DNA of 64,000 nt from positions 3,348,001 through 3,412,000 of the forward strand of contig NZ_CP108529.1 in the NCBI RefSeq assembly GCF_036002945.1, written 5' to 3'. Shown here in pieces: positions 19,049 to 27,720 of the stretch (within the stretch, counting starts at the first letter, position 1; the number at the start of each line of letters is the position of its first letter). The position numbers were made by a program, and so were the translations under genes. The stretch is from Streptomyces sp. NBC_01224 (GTDB taxonomy: Bacteria > Actinomycetota > Actinomycetes > Streptomycetales > Streptomycetaceae). Below the pieces are notes generated by a model. The model was not told the DNA's origin, ran no database searches, and saw only the letters and a program-made list of their open reading frames with translations.

Positions 19049-21286
19049 TCACTGTCCGGGCGGGTTGTTCGCCACGTTGTTGCCGTTGCCCGGCCGGCCG
19101 GGGTCCCCTCCCTCGCCCGGAAGACCCGGGGACTGGCTCGGCGGCGGCTCCGGGGACTGGCTCGGCGGCGGCTCCGGTGACTGGCTGGCCGACTGGCTGG
19201 GCCCGTCGCTCGGGCTCTGTGCCGGCCGACTCGGTTCCTGGGACGGGGACTGCGTCGGGCTCTCCGGTGCCGAGGGGGTGTTCGACGGGGTCGTCGGTAC
19301 GGTGACCTCGCCGCGCTCGACGTCCTGCAGGTCGAACTGGGCACTGGAGCCGCCGTTCAGCGCACCGAGGGTGTAGTCCGCCCAGATCTGCGCCGGGAAG
19401 CCGCCACCGTTGGCCCGGCCGGAGTTGGCGGTACCGGTCAGGCTGACCTGGCCGCCGCCGTCCTTGGGGGATTCACCGAAGAGCGCCACGACCGTGGTCA
19501 GCTCCGGGGTGTAGCCCGCGAACAGAGCGGCCTTGTTGTTCTCCGAGGTGCCCGTCTTGCCCGCCGCCTCGTAGGCCGAGGTGTTGGCCGCCCGGCCGGA
19601 GCCGCTGTCCACGACGCCCTTCAGGACGGAGGTCACGGTGTCGGCGGACTTACGGCTGATCACCTGGTCGCCGATGCCCTTGACCGGTTCGTATGTCCGG
19701 TCGCGGTTCTTGGCGGACTTCACGATGAACGGGGTGACCTTCTTGCCGTGGTTGTCGAGCGTGGCGTACGCGCCCGCCATGTCCCAGGTCGAGGCGTTCA
19801 TCGTGCCCAGCGAGACGGCGGGACGTTCGGGGAAGTTCTGGTCCGGTACGCCGAGCGCCAGCGCGGTCTTCTTCACCTCGGGCGGGCCGACGTCGACCAC
19901 CATCTGCGCGAAGACCGAGTTGATCGACTTGTTCATCGCGGTCTGCACGGTGACGTTGCCGTAGCTCTGGTTGTCCTCGTTCTCCGGGGCGAACGGGGTG
20001 TCGCTGCCCACCACCGGCCGCTTGCTGGTGCCGTCGTAGCGGGTGTTGACGCCGATCAGATCGCCGCCCTGGGTCTTCGACTCGTTCTCCAGCGCGGAGG
20101 CGAGCACCAGCGGCTTGAAGGTGGAGGCGGGCTGGTAGTCCCGACGCGTGGCGTTGGAGTAGTAGTGCTTGACGTAGTCCACGCCGCCGTAGAGCGCGAC
20201 GACGGCTCCGGTCTTCGGATCGACGGAGGTGGCACCCGCCTGGACGGTCGCGTCGACCTTGTTGCCCTTGCGGTCCAGCTTGGACTCCAGCTGCCGGTCG
20301 ACCGCCTTCTCCAGCTGCTTCTGCCGCTTCTTGTCGATGTTGAGGGTGAAGGTCCAGCCGCCGGCCCGCCGCACGTCCTCCGTGATGCCCTGCTTGTCCA
20401 GCTCCTTGTTGGCGGCCTCGACGAGGTAACCGGTCTGGCCCTCCATACCCTTGGCGGGCTTGGGCTTGTCCGGGTACGGGAACGTGAGCTTGTCGCGCTC
20501 GGCCTTGTCGAGCCAGTGCATCTCGACCATGTTGTCGAGCGTGTAGCCCCAGCGCTCCTTGACGAGCTTCTTGCCGGTCTCTGTCGCGCTCGCCCAGTCG
20601 TACTGGCTGGGGGCCTGGAGCAGCGCGGCCAGATAGGCACCCTGGGAGACGTTGAGGTCCTTGGCGTCGACCCCGTAGTAGGCCTGGGCCGCGGCCTGGA
20701 TCCCGCTCGCGCCGCGTCCGTAGTACGCGGTGTTGATGTACCCGGCGAGGATGAAGCTCTTGTCCTTCTTCTGGTCGACCTTGAGCGAGATCACCAGCTC
20801 TTTGAGCTTGCGGCTGACCGTCGGGTCCTGCGTCAGGTAGTAGTTCTTCACGTACTGCTGGGTGATGGTCGAGCCACCCTGCTTGCCCTTGCCGGAGAGC
20901 GTGTTGAGGAGGCCGCGAGCGGTGCCCTTCAGGTCGATGCCCTGGTCCTTGTAGAACGTCTTGTTCTCGGCGGCGACGAAGGTGTGCTGCACCTCCTTGG
21001 GGACCTCGGCGAGGTCCACGATCTGGCGGTTGACCCCGTCACCGGTACGGGTCAGCACGGTGCCGTCGCTGTACTGGTAGACGTTGCTCTGCCGCTCGGC
21101 CAGGGCGTTGGCCTTCGGTATGTCCACGTACAGGTAGAGCGCCACGAAGGCGCCCATGATCAGCAGGCAGAACCCGAAGAACGTGCCCAGCATCTTCCGC
21201 CAGGTGAAGAGTCTGCGTATGCCGCCGCTCTTCGCAGCCCGCCGCGCTCCGCGCCGCTGGGCTCGTCGCGCATCCGCTCGACCCAT
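19049..21286 (-). CDS. Class A penicillin-binding protein (glycosyltransferase/transpeptidase)
   Basis: A 745-residue bifunctional peptidoglycan synthase. It has a basic cytoplasmic start and one membrane helix (about 33-53). The GT51 domain carries AAENKTFYKDQG, where the catalytic Glu is kept but the usual EDxxFxxHxG is altered, and GGSTITQQYVKN. The transpeptidase domain has S-x-x-K in PASTFKP (about 386), SIN in NKSINSVF (about 454) and KTG in AGKTGTSE (about 577). The C-terminal tail (about 680-745) is Pro/Ser-rich with SPEPPPSQ repeats and is presumably wall-spanning. Starts at 21286 on the minus strand. Confidence 0.94.
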   Translation of the reverse strand: MGRADARRAQRRGARRAAKSGGIRRLFTWRKMLGTFFGFCLLIMGAFVALYLYVDIPKANALAERQSNVYQYSDGTVLTRTGDGVNRQIVDLAEVPKEVQHTFVAAENKTFYKDQGIDLKGTARGLLNTLSGKGKQGGSTITQQYVKNYYLTQDPTVSRKLKELVISLKVDQKKDKSFILAGYINTAYYGRGASGIQAAAQAYYGVDAKDLNVSQGAYLAALLQAPSQYDWASATETGKKLVKERWGYTLDNMVEMHWLDKAERDKLTFPYPDKPKPAKGMEGQTGYLVEAANKELDKQGITEDVRRAGGWTFTLNIDKKRQKQLEKAVDRQLESKLDRKGNKVDATVQAGATSVDPKTGAVVALYGGVDYVKHYYSNATRRDYQPASTFKPLVLASALENESKTQGGDLIGVNTRYDGTSKRPVVGSDTPFAPENEDNQSYGNVTVQTAMNKSINSVFAQMVVDVGPPEVKKTALALGVPDQNFPERPAVSLGTMNASTWDMAGAYATLDNHGKKVTPFIVKSAKNRDRTYEPVKGIGDQVISRKSADTVTSVLKGVVDSGSGRAANTSAYEAAGKTGTSENNKAALFAGYTPELTTVVALFGESPKDGGGQVSLTGTANSGRANGGGFPAQIWADYTLGALNGGSSAQFDLQDVERGEVTVPTTPSNTPSAPESPTQSPSQEPSRPAQSPSDGPSQSASQSPEPPPSQSPEPPPSQSPGLPGEGGDPGRPGNGNNVANNPPGQ
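19131..19190. repeat. 24-base tandem repeat in the PBP tail
   Basis: The unit GACTGGCTCGGCGGCGGCTC plus four bases occurs at 19131-19154 and 19155-19178, with a partial third copy starting at 19179. It encodes the SQSPEPPP repeat of the disordered C-terminal tail and is likely to vary in copy number. Confidence 0.8.
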
Positions 21287-21455
21287 TGCTGTGTTGCTCC
21301 TGTTTCTCTGCTCGACCAGATCAGCTCAGCCCAGCCAGCTAACACTGTCGGCTGGGACAAAAAGCAAGCGATGGGGCCTTTTCCGGACGTGACAATCAGC
21401 ACCCGCTCTCTAGGGAACCGACTCACGAGAGGTGCCCATGGTTGCGAATCCAGGT

Positions 21456-21471
21456 AATGTGTAATCACATT
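21456..21471. promoter_or_regulatory. AATGTG-N4-CACATT palindrome before the SPFH gene
   Basis: A perfect 6-bp inverted repeat with centre TAAT, 38 bases before the SPFH start codon at 21509, in a locally A/T-rich patch. It resembles GntR-type operators. Confidence 0.4.
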
Positions 21472-21508
21472 GCTAGCACCATGCAGGTCTTTCGAAACGG
21501 GGGATCCC

Positions 21509-22480
21509 ATGTCCGACCCACACGATCCGCACGCCGTGGCCACCCTGGCCGCCGATCTCACGCCCGACGCCCCTGAGATGCCCGAACCGCAGGTGAGGGA
21601 GGTGACGGCGCACAGCATTCCCGGCGGCCTCGGCCTGCTGCTGACCGTGATCGGAGTGATCGCCGGCATCGGTCTCGCCATCGTCGGCGGCGTCGTCGGC
21701 TCGAACGGGAACAACGGCGCGGGCGTCCCGGTCCTGATCCTCGGGGTCCTGCTCGTCATCGCCTCGTTCTTCTGCATGACGGGTGTGAAGATGGTCGCAC
21801 CGGGCGAGGCGCGGGTGATCCAGCTCTTCGGCCGGTACGTCGGCACGATCCGTACCGACGGGCTGCGCTGGATCAACCCGCTCACCAGCAGCCGGAAGAT
21901 CTCCACGCGGGTCCGCAATCACGAGACCGCGGTCCTGAAGGTCAACGACGCCTACGGCAACCCGATCGAGCTCGCCGCGATCGTCGTCTGGAAGGTCGAG
22001 GACACCGCGCAGGCGCTCTTCGAGGTCGACGACTTCCTGGAATTCGTCGCCACCCAGACCGAGGCGGCCGTCCGCCACATCGCGATCGAGTACCCGTACG
22101 ACGCCCATGAGGAGGGTGGCCTCTCCCTTCGCGGCAACGCGGAGGAGATCACCGAGAAGCTGGCCGTGGAGCTCACCGCCCGGGTGCAGGCCGCCGGCGT
22201 GCGGATCATCGAATCTCGCTTCAGCCACCTCGCGTACGCCCCCGAGATCGCCTCCGCAATGCTTCAGCGTCAGCAGGCCGGCGCGGTGGTCGCGGCCCGG
22301 CAGCAGATCGTCGAGGGTGCGGTCGGCATGGTCGAGATGGCGCTGACCCGGATAGCCGAGCAGGACATCGTCGAGCTGGACTCGGAGCGGAAGGCGGCCA
22401 TGGTCAGCAATCTGATGGTGGTGCTGTGCGGTGACCGCGCGGCCCAGCCGGTCCTGAACACGGGCACTCTTTACCAGTGA
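21509..22480 (+). CDS. SPFH/Band-7 domain membrane protein
   Basis: A 323-residue flotillin/stomatin-like protein that would scaffold membrane microdomains. Two hydrophobic segments (about 39-59 and 70-90) are followed by the SPFH domain: [66 protein letters not shown] helical tail follows with [36 protein letters not shown] 21509 is preceded by a GGGGGA Shine-Dalgarno. Its TGA overlaps the GTG of the next gene, so the two are translationally coupled. Confidence 0.9.
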   Translation: MSDPHDPHAVATLAADLTPDAPEMPEPQVREVTAHSIPGGLGLLLTVIGVIAGIGLAIVGGVVGSNGNNGAGVPVLILGVLLVIASFFCMTGVKMVAPGEARVIQLFGRYVGTIRTDGLRWINPLTSSRKISTRVRNHETAVLKVNDAYGNPIELAAIVVWKVEDTAQALFEVDDFLEFVATQTEAAVRHIAIEYPYDAHEEGGLSLRGNAEEITEKLAVELTARVQAAGVRIIESRFSHLAYAPEIASAMLQRQQAGAVVAARQQIVEGAVGMVEMALTRIAEQDIVELDSERKAAMVSNLMVVLCGDRAAQPVLNTGTLYQ

Positions 22481-22725
22481 CCGAACAGACCCCGCCGGCC
22501 CGCAGGACCCCGCCGCAGCGCAAGCAGATGCTGCTGCGGCTGGATCCCGCGGTGCATGACGCGCTGGCCCGCTGGGCCTCGGACGAACTGCGCAGCGCGA
22601 ACGCCCAGATCGAGTTCCTGCTGCGCAGGGCGCTGGCGGAGGCGGGCCGCCTGCCAGGCACAGCACGGCCGATCCCCCGGCGGGGGCGACCCCCGAAGGA
22701 TGCTCCGGGCCCGCCCGGCACCTGA
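22477..22725 (+). CDS. Small ribbon-helix-helix-like protein coupled to the SPFH gene
   Basis: An 82-residue basic protein. KQMLLRLDPAVHDALARWASDELRSANAQIEFLLRRAL has the strand-helix-helix pattern of Arc/HicB-type DNA-binding folds, followed by a proline/arginine-rich tail. The start GTG (22477) overlaps the stop of the SPFH gene (GTGA), implying stoichiometric coupling. No toxin partner is visible, so it is unlikely to be a classic antitoxin. It may regulate the SPFH operon or act as a partner protein. Confidence 0.75.
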   Translation: MTEQTPPARRTPPQRKQMLLRLDPAVHDALARWASDELRSANAQIEFLLRRALAEAGRLPGTARPIPRRGRPPKDAPGPPGT

Positions 22726-22743
22726 ACTCCGAGGTTCCGGAAG

Positions 22744-22769
22744 CCGGGGTTCCGGGAGCGGAACCCCGG
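22744..22769 (+). terminator. Terminator after the SPFH-RHH pair
   Basis: CCGGGGTTCCG (22744-22754), loop GGAG, and complement CGGAACCCCGG (22759-22769), followed directly by the PadR promoter region. Confidence 0.7.
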
Positions 22770-22798
22770 TATACACCAGGGGTATACACGCCGTGTAC
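22768..22798. promoter_or_regulatory. PadR operator and promoter candidate
   Basis: GGTATACAC occurs twice (22768-22776 and 22781-22789), and TACAC-GCC-GTGTA forms a dyad at 22785-22797. The sites end within 11 bases of the PadR start, as expected for autorepression. TATAC may also serve as the -10 box. No Shine-Dalgarno precedes the ATG, so the transcript may be leaderless. Confidence 0.55.
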
Positions 22799-22808
22799 AG
22801 TGCTCGGC

Positions 22809-23333
22809 ATGTCAATCGGCCACACCCTGCTCGGACTCCTGGAGTCCGGCCCCCGTCACGGCTACGACCTCAAGCGCACGTTCGACGAGAAGTTCGGCCA
22901 CGACCGCCCCCTGCATTACGGCCAGGTCTACTCGACCATGTCCCGGCTCCTGAAGAACGGCCTCGTCGAGGTCGACGGCGTCGAGAGCAGCGGCGGCCCC
23001 GAGCGCAAGCGGTACGCCATCACCGAGGCCGGGATCACCGATGTCAGCTCCTGGCTCGCGCAGCCGGAGAAGCCCGAGCCGTACCTCCAGTCGACGCTGT
23101 ACACCAAGGTCGTCCTGGCCCTGCTCACCGGCCGCAGCGCCGAGGCCCTGCTGGACACCCAGCGCGCCGAACACCTGCGCCTCATGCGCATCCTCACCGA
23201 CCGCAAGCGCAAGGGCGACCTTGCCGATCAGCTGATCTGCGACCACGCGCTCTTCCACCTCGAAGCCGATCTGCGCTGGCTGGAACTGACCGCCGCCCGG
23301 CTGGACCGACTCGCCGCGGAGGTGGGCGCATGA
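22809..23333 (+). CDS. PadR-family transcriptional repressor
   Basis: A 174-residue winged-helix regulator. The N-terminal PadR domain (about 3-80) shows LLGLLESGPRHGYDLKRTFDEKFG, the recognition helix region GQVYSTMSRLLKNGLVE and the wing ERKRYAITEAG. The C-terminal helical PadR_2 dimerisation domain includes LRLMRILTDRKRKGDLADQLICDHALFHLEADLRWLE. ATG 22809 is preferred over a GTG at 22800. Its stop overlaps the ABC ATPase start (ATGA), so it probably controls the downstream exporter and itself. Confidence 0.9.
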   Translation: MSIGHTLLGLLESGPRHGYDLKRTFDEKFGHDRPLHYGQVYSTMSRLLKNGLVEVDGVESSGGPERKRYAITEAGITDVSSWLAQPEKPEPYLQSTLYTKVVLALLTGRSAEALLDTQRAEHLRLMRILTDRKRKGDLADQLICDHALFHLEADLRWLELTAARLDRLAAEVGA

Positions 23334-24016
23334 CCCCCACCGGATCCCTGCTCAGTGCCGACAGCCTGTACAAGTCGTACGGATCGACGCCCGCGCTCGA
23401 CGGTGCCTCGTTCTCCATCCACCCGGGCGAGGTCGTCGCCGTGATGGGCCCGTCCGGCTCCGGCAAGTCGACCCTGCTGCACTGCCTCGCCGGAATCGTC
23501 ACCCCCGACAAGGGCACGATCACCTACGCGGGCCGCGAGCTCTCCGCGATGTCGGACGCCGAACGCAGCGCCCTGCGCCGCACCGAGTTCGGCTTCGTCT
23601 TCCAGTTCGGCCAGCTCGTCCCGGAGCTGACGTGCGTGGAGAACGTCGCCCTGCCGCTCCGGCTGAGCGGCACGAAGCGCAAGGCCGCCGAAGCCACCGC
23701 CCGCCACTGGCTGGAGCGCCTGGAGGTCGACACCGTCGCCGCCAAACGCCCCGGCGAGGTCTCCGGCGGCCAGGGCCAGCGCGTCGCCGTGGCCCGCGCG
23801 CTGGCCGCATCGCCCAAGGTGATCTTCGCCGACGAGCCGACCGGCGCCCTGGACTCCCTCAACGGCGAACGGGTCATGGAGCTGCTCACCGAGGCGGCCC
23901 GGTCGACCAACGTCGCCGTGGTCCTGGTGACTCACGAGGCCCGGGTCGCCGCGTACTCCGACCGCGACGTCACCGTGCGCGACGGCCGGGCCCGCGACCT
24001 GGAGCACGCGCTGTGA
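23330..24016 (+). CDS. ABC transporter ATP-binding protein (MacB/LolD-like)
   Basis: A 228-residue ATPase of the MacB/FtsE-type group. Walker A is GPSGSGKST, the signature motif is SGGQGQRVAVARAL (SGGQG rather than SGGQQ), Walker B is VIFADEPTGALDS, and the H-loop is VLVTHEA. The first-loop Q is in FVFQFGQLVPELT. ATG 23330 overlaps the PadR stop, and its own stop overlaps the permease GTG, forming a tightly coupled three-gene unit. It likely energises the FtsX-type permease for export of an antibiotic, peptide or lipid. Confidence 0.94.
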   Translation: MTPTGSLLSADSLYKSYGSTPALDGASFSIHPGEVVAVMGPSGSGKSTLLHCLAGIVTPDKGTITYAGRELSAMSDAERSALRRTEFGFVFQFGQLVPELTCVENVALPLRLSGTKRKAAEATARHWLERLEVDTVAAKRPGEVSGGQGQRVAVARALAASPKVIFADEPTGALDSLNGERVMELLTEAARSTNVAVVLVTHEARVAAYSDRDVTVRDGRARDLEHAL

Positions 24017-26412
24017 CCCTGCTCGACCACAAGAACGCCCCGGCCGAGGCAGCGCCCCGCCCCACCGGGCCCACCGGCTTCACCGCCCTGCTGCGCGACC
24101 TCGCCCTCGGCGTCCGCTTCGCCTCCTCCGGCGGGCGCGAGGGCTGGATCCGCACGCTGCTGACCGCCGTCGGTGTCGGCCTCGGCGTGACGCTGCTGCT
24201 CGTCGCCGCGTCCGTACCGCACATGCTCGACCAGCGCTCCGCGCGCGACCAGGCCCGCTCCGAGACCAAGATCTCGGATTCACCCGACGGCCAGGCCAAG
24301 AAGTCCGATACGTCGGTGCTGCGGATCAACGCGGAGACCGAGTACCGCGGCCGTACCATCGGGGGCTATCTGATGCGTGCGGACGGTACTCATCCGGTCG
24401 TCCCGCCGGGCGTCGGACGCTTCCCCGGCGCGGACGAGATGGTGGTCTCCCCCGCCCTGAAGGAACTGCTGGCCTCCCCCGAAGGCAGCCTGCTCAGGGA
24501 GCGGCTGTCGAACCGGATCACCGGCACGATCGGCGACGCGGGCGTGATCGCCCCGGGCGAGCTGCTCTTCTACATGGGCAGCGACACCCTGACCGCCGCC
24601 AACGGCGGTCACCGGATCGCCGGTTATGGCGACCCGGGCCCGCCCGAGCCCATGTCGCCGATCCTCATCGTGCTGATCATCATGATCTGCGTCGTGCTGC
24701 TGGCGCCGGTCGCGATCTTCATCGCGACGGCGGTGCGGTTCGGCGGCGACCGCCGCGACCGCCGGCTCGCCGCGCTGCGGCTGGTCGGTACGGACATCCG
24801 GATGACCCGTCGGATCGCGGCCGGCGAGGCCCTGTTCGGGGCGCTCCTCGGCGTGCTGACCGGGGCGGTGCTCTTCCTGGTGGGACGCCGATTCGTCGGT
24901 CACATCGAGGTGTGGAACGTCAGCGTCTTCCCGCCCGACCTGGTGCCCGACCCCGCGCTGACGGCGCTGGTCGTCGTATCCGTCCCGGTGGCGGCGGTGC
25001 TGGTCACGCTGGTCGCGATGCGCTCGGTGGTGATCGAACCGCTCGGCGTCGTACGGGGCGGCGGCAACCGCGGACGCCGTCTCTGGTGGCGGCTGCCGAT
25101 GCCGGTCGCGGGCCTGGCGGTGCTCGGGCTGACGGGCAAGGTCGACGAGTTCACCCCGGTCAACCCGTACCCGATCGCGGGCGGTGCCGTGCTGGTCCTG
25201 GTCGGGCTCGCGCTGCTGCTGCCCTGGCTGGTCGAGGCGTGCGTGAACCGGCTGCACGGCGGCCCGGTGCCCTGGCAGCTCGCCACCCGCAGGCTCCAGC
25301 TGAGCAGCGGGGCCGCCTCCCGCGCGGTCAGCGGCATCACGGTCGCGGTCGCGGGAGCGGTGGCGCTGCAGATGCTGTTCGCCGCGGTGGGCGACGAGTT
25401 CAGCAGGGTGACCGGACAGGACCCGTCGCGGGCCCAGTTCTACACGTACTCCGAGAAGGTCGAACCCGGGGCGGCCACCCGGACCATCGAGGAGTTCAAG
25501 GCCACCAAGGGCGTGGACGCCGTCATCGGGAAGGTCGAGACGTACGCCACCCGGCCCGGCAAGTACACGAAGTCCGACGTCCAGCCGACCACCAGTCTCA
25601 TCGTCGGCGACTGCGCGACCCTGCGCGAACTCGCCCGGATCGGCTCCTGCACGGACGGCGACACCTTCGTGGCCCACCCCAGGAACGACAAGGAGATGTC
25701 CGACTGGGTCGATGCGACGGCCCGCAAGGGCAAGGAGGTCCTGATCGGCTTGGGCTACGGCCAGAAGCCGATGCGGTGGACCCTGCCCGCCGGCTCCCGG
25801 ACGGTCCAGGCCCGCCACGATCCGCTGGGCGAGGACTCCTGGGGCATCATGGCCACCATCGGCGCACTCGACCCGAGCAAGCTGCCGGGCGCGACGACCC
25901 AGACGCAGATCCGGATCGACGAGAGCGTCGAGGACGCCGCGGAGTACGTACGGAACACGGCGGCCCGGATCGACCCCGCGATGCGGGTCGCGTCCCTCAC
26001 GTCGAAGACCCGAGACGAGAAGTACGCCAGTGTGCAGCGCGGCCTCCAGGTCGGCGCGACCGCGACGCTGCTGCTGATCGCCGCCGCGATGCTGGTCTCC
26101 CAGCTGGAGCAGCTGCGCGAACGCAAGCGCCTGCTGTCGGTCCTGGTCGCCTTCGGCACCCGGCGCTCCACCCTCGCCTGGTCGGTGCTCTGGCAGACCG
26201 CCGTACCCGTGGTCATCGGGCTGACGGTCGCCGTGGCGGGCGGGCTCGGCCTGGGCGCGGCACTGATCACCATGCTCGACAAGAAGATCACCGACTGGTG
26301 GCTGTTCCTGCCGATGACCGGCGCGGGTGCGGCACTGATCCTGCTGGTCACGCTGGTGTCCCTGCCCTCGCTGTGGCGCATGATGCGGCCGGAGGGCCTG
26401 CGCACGGAGTGA
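24013..26412 (+). CDS. FtsX/MacB-like ABC transporter permease
   Basis: A 799-residue permease. There is a first membrane helix at about 55-75 and a large extracytoplasmic domain. The first FtsX core has three helices (from about 215, ILIVLIIMICVVLLAPVAIF), a second set of helices follows in the middle, another extracellular domain spans about 470-670, and a terminal FtsX core (LLLIAAAMLVSQLEQLRERKRLLSVLVAFGTRRSTLAWSVL) ends the protein. The duplicated architecture is typical of actinobacterial mechanotransmission-type exporters. The GTG at 24013 overlaps the ATPase stop. A strong terminator follows. Confidence 0.9.
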   Translation: MTLLDHKNAPAEAAPRPTGPTGFTALLRDLALGVRFASSGGREGWIRTLLTAVGVGLGVTLLLVAASVPHMLDQRSARDQARSETKISDSPDGQAKKSDTSVLRINAETEYRGRTIGGYLMRADGTHPVVPPGVGRFPGADEMVVSPALKELLASPEGSLLRERLSNRITGTIGDAGVIAPGELLFYMGSDTLTAANGGHRIAGYGDPGPPEPMSPILIVLIIMICVVLLAPVAIFIATAVRFGGDRRDRRLAALRLVGTDIRMTRRIAAGEALFGALLGVLTGAVLFLVGRRFVGHIEVWNVSVFPPDLVPDPALTALVVVSVPVAAVLVTLVAMRSVVIEPLGVVRGGGNRGRRLWWRLPMPVAGLAVLGLTGKVDEFTPVNPYPIAGGAVLVLVGLALLLPWLVEACVNRLHGGPVPWQLATRRLQLSSGAASRAVSGITVAVAGAVALQMLFAAVGDEFSRVTGQDPSRAQFYTYSEKVEPGAATRTIEEFKATKGVDAVIGKVETYATRPGKYTKSDVQPTTSLIVGDCATLRELARIGSCTDGDTFVAHPRNDKEMSDWVDATARKGKEVLIGLGYGQKPMRWTLPAGSRTVQARHDPLGEDSWGIMATIGALDPSKLPGATTQTQIRIDESVEDAAEYVRNTAARIDPAMRVASLTSKTRDEKYASVQRGLQVGATATLLLIAAAMLVSQLEQLRERKRLLSVLVAFGTRRSTLAWSVLWQTAVPVVIGLTVAVAGGLGLGAALITMLDKKITDWWLFLPMTGAGAALILLVTLVSLPSLWRMMRPEGLRTE

Positions 26413-26424
26413 CCTGTGCGAGGC

Positions 26425-26465
26425 GGCGAGGGGGCGCGGTTCCTCAGGAGCCGCGCCCCCTCGCC
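26425..26465. terminator. Terminator after the PadR-ABC operon
   Basis: A 15-bp perfect stem (26425-26439 GGCGAGGGGGCGCGG with 26451-26465) and a loop of 11 bases, located between convergent transcription units. Confidence 0.85.
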
Positions 26466-26522
26466 TTGAGCCGGCGCTGGTCGGCGCTCGTACCGGACTT
26501 GCCGAAGGCAGTACCGTCGGCC

Positions 26523-27128
26523 TCAGCTCGGAGAACCAGAAGCGACCGGCTTGTCGGACGACCAGAAGTCGGAGTGCACGTTGGGAGTGGGCACTTCCTT
26601 CCCGCGGTAGTCAGTGCCCTTCCCCGGAGTGGAGGGCTGCGCCACCTTCGACTTGTCCACGCAAGCCGTTTGAACCTCCAGGAAGAACTGCCCCTTGTAC
26701 CCGACGGTCAACCCCATCCTCAATACACCGTCACCGGCATCGGCAAAGATGGCAGGGAACTGCTTATCGGGGTTGACCTTGGTGATTGTGTAGCCCGACT
26801 TCTCCCATGCCCGCTCAATGATTCCGAGAAGCGAACCTTTGCGTCCCTCGGAAACCTGAGTCATGACCACAGCACGGCGCGTGACATCGCCGAGTTCCGG
26901 GGCGCCAGTGCACATTCCACTATCGGATAGATCGTGCGTCCACTCCAGAGGAGGGTCCACGGAGGACAGTGTGTCGCCGATGAGGATGTCAGCCTTGTCT
27001 GCAGCCTGCTGCATATTCACGCTGGAAGTCCTTTGGGAAGCAGGGGAATTATTGCTGCCGCTCCCGCAGCCAGCTACGAAAGTCATGGCAAGCACAAGGA
27101 CGGCAATGCGATTGGAAACGTACTTCAC
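26523..27128 (-). CDS. Putative lipoprotein of a T7SS-like accessory operon
   Basis: A 201-residue lipoprotein. Signal peptide residues 1-20 end in the lipobox FVAGC (cysteine 21). The mature part has MCTGAPELGDVTRRAVVMTQVSEGR, a pattern of small actinobacterial lipoproteins encoded behind WXG/alpha-beta-hydrolase genes. The GTG start at 27128 overlaps the stop of the upstream fragment (GTGA). DNA composition is visibly lower in GC than neighbouring genes. This gene looks intact, unlike its two upstream partners. Function unknown. Confidence 0.78.
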   Translation of the reverse strand: MKYVSNRIAVLVLAMTFVAGCGSGSNNSPASQRTSSVNMQQAADKADILIGDTLSSVDPPLEWTHDLSDSGMCTGAPELGDVTRRAVVMTQVSEGRKGSLLGIIERAWEKSGYTITKVNPDKQFPAIFADAGDGVLRMGLTVGYKGQFFLEVQTACVDKSKVAQPSTPGKGTDYRGKEVPTPNVHSDFWSSDKPVASGSPS

Positions 27129-27394
27129 CGCGGGGCCTCTGTAGTGATCGAGTCTGAACGTCCGCCGACGATACGAGCGATGTTGTCTGCCGCTGAAGGG
27201 TTCCTGTCCTCGTCGAAATAACCAGAATGCGCGGGAGTTGGGCCTTGGCCCGACAGCCAGAACGGGAGTGGGCCGTCGCCACTCTCCATTCTCGTGGCCC
27301 CGAACTCCTTACTCGTCGGGTCCGTACCGAACCAGAGATCGTTACTTCCCATTGCGGCTTCCCCCAAGATCCCTGGGCCGACAAGATCCTTCAT
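27125..27394 (-). pseudogene. C-terminal remnant of a DUF1023 alpha/beta-hydrolase
   Basis: An open frame of 89 residues. Residues after MKDLVGPGILGEAAMG read SNDLWFGTDPTSKEFGATR ... LSGQGPTPAHSGYFDED ... ADNIARIVGG. From memory this corresponds to the C-terminal end of long alpha/beta-hydrolase proteins (DUF1023), including the catalytic-His region AHSGYFDE. The hydrolase core, nucleophile elbow and N-terminus are absent. The ATG at 27394 overlaps the stop of the upstream frame, but this overlap is probably created by a deletion. It may be expressed but should be inactive. Confidence 0.6.
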
Positions 27395-27720
27395 ACTGGG
27401 TAGCCTCGACACGGGAGGCGCTCTTCCCAAGAGTTGAGCACGGTCTTCAGCGAGCCAAGGCTGGCCAGCCCTTCGAGCCCTCCGCCGATACCCTCGTGAG
27501 CAGAGCGGAGCTCCACTCTGCACGTGCTCGTAGTGGTCTGCAGGTCATCGGCTGTACCGGCTGCCTCGGTCCACGGTCCGCCTTTGTGCTTGAGCCTGCC
27601 TGCGCCACCCCCGGTCGACGTCGCATATCCGCCTTCGCCTTGGAGGCTGTTGATCTCCATATGCGTAGTGTGGCGCTGCGCCGCATCGGCTTTGAGTTGT
27701 TCCCATTCATCCCACGCCAC
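27391..27720 (-). pseudogene. Truncated WXG-like small protein (MAWDEWEQLK family)
   Basis: A 109-residue frame starting at GTG 27720, with GAGAGGGG six bases upstream. MAWDEWEQLKADAAQRH followed by a glycine-rich linker and GGAGRLKHKGGPWTEAAGTADDLQTTTS matches a streptomycete family of WXG100-like helical proteins encoded before an alpha/beta-hydrolase. The conserved-looking helix ends abruptly at VLNSWEERL and continues in a non-helical tail, LPCRGYPV. That point fits an internal deletion joining it to the next gene out of frame. Confidence 0.55.

Noticed and set aside
22477..22725. HicB/Arc-type antitoxin
   Set aside because: Fold pattern fits, but no toxin gene is adjacent; it is coupled to an SPFH gene instead.
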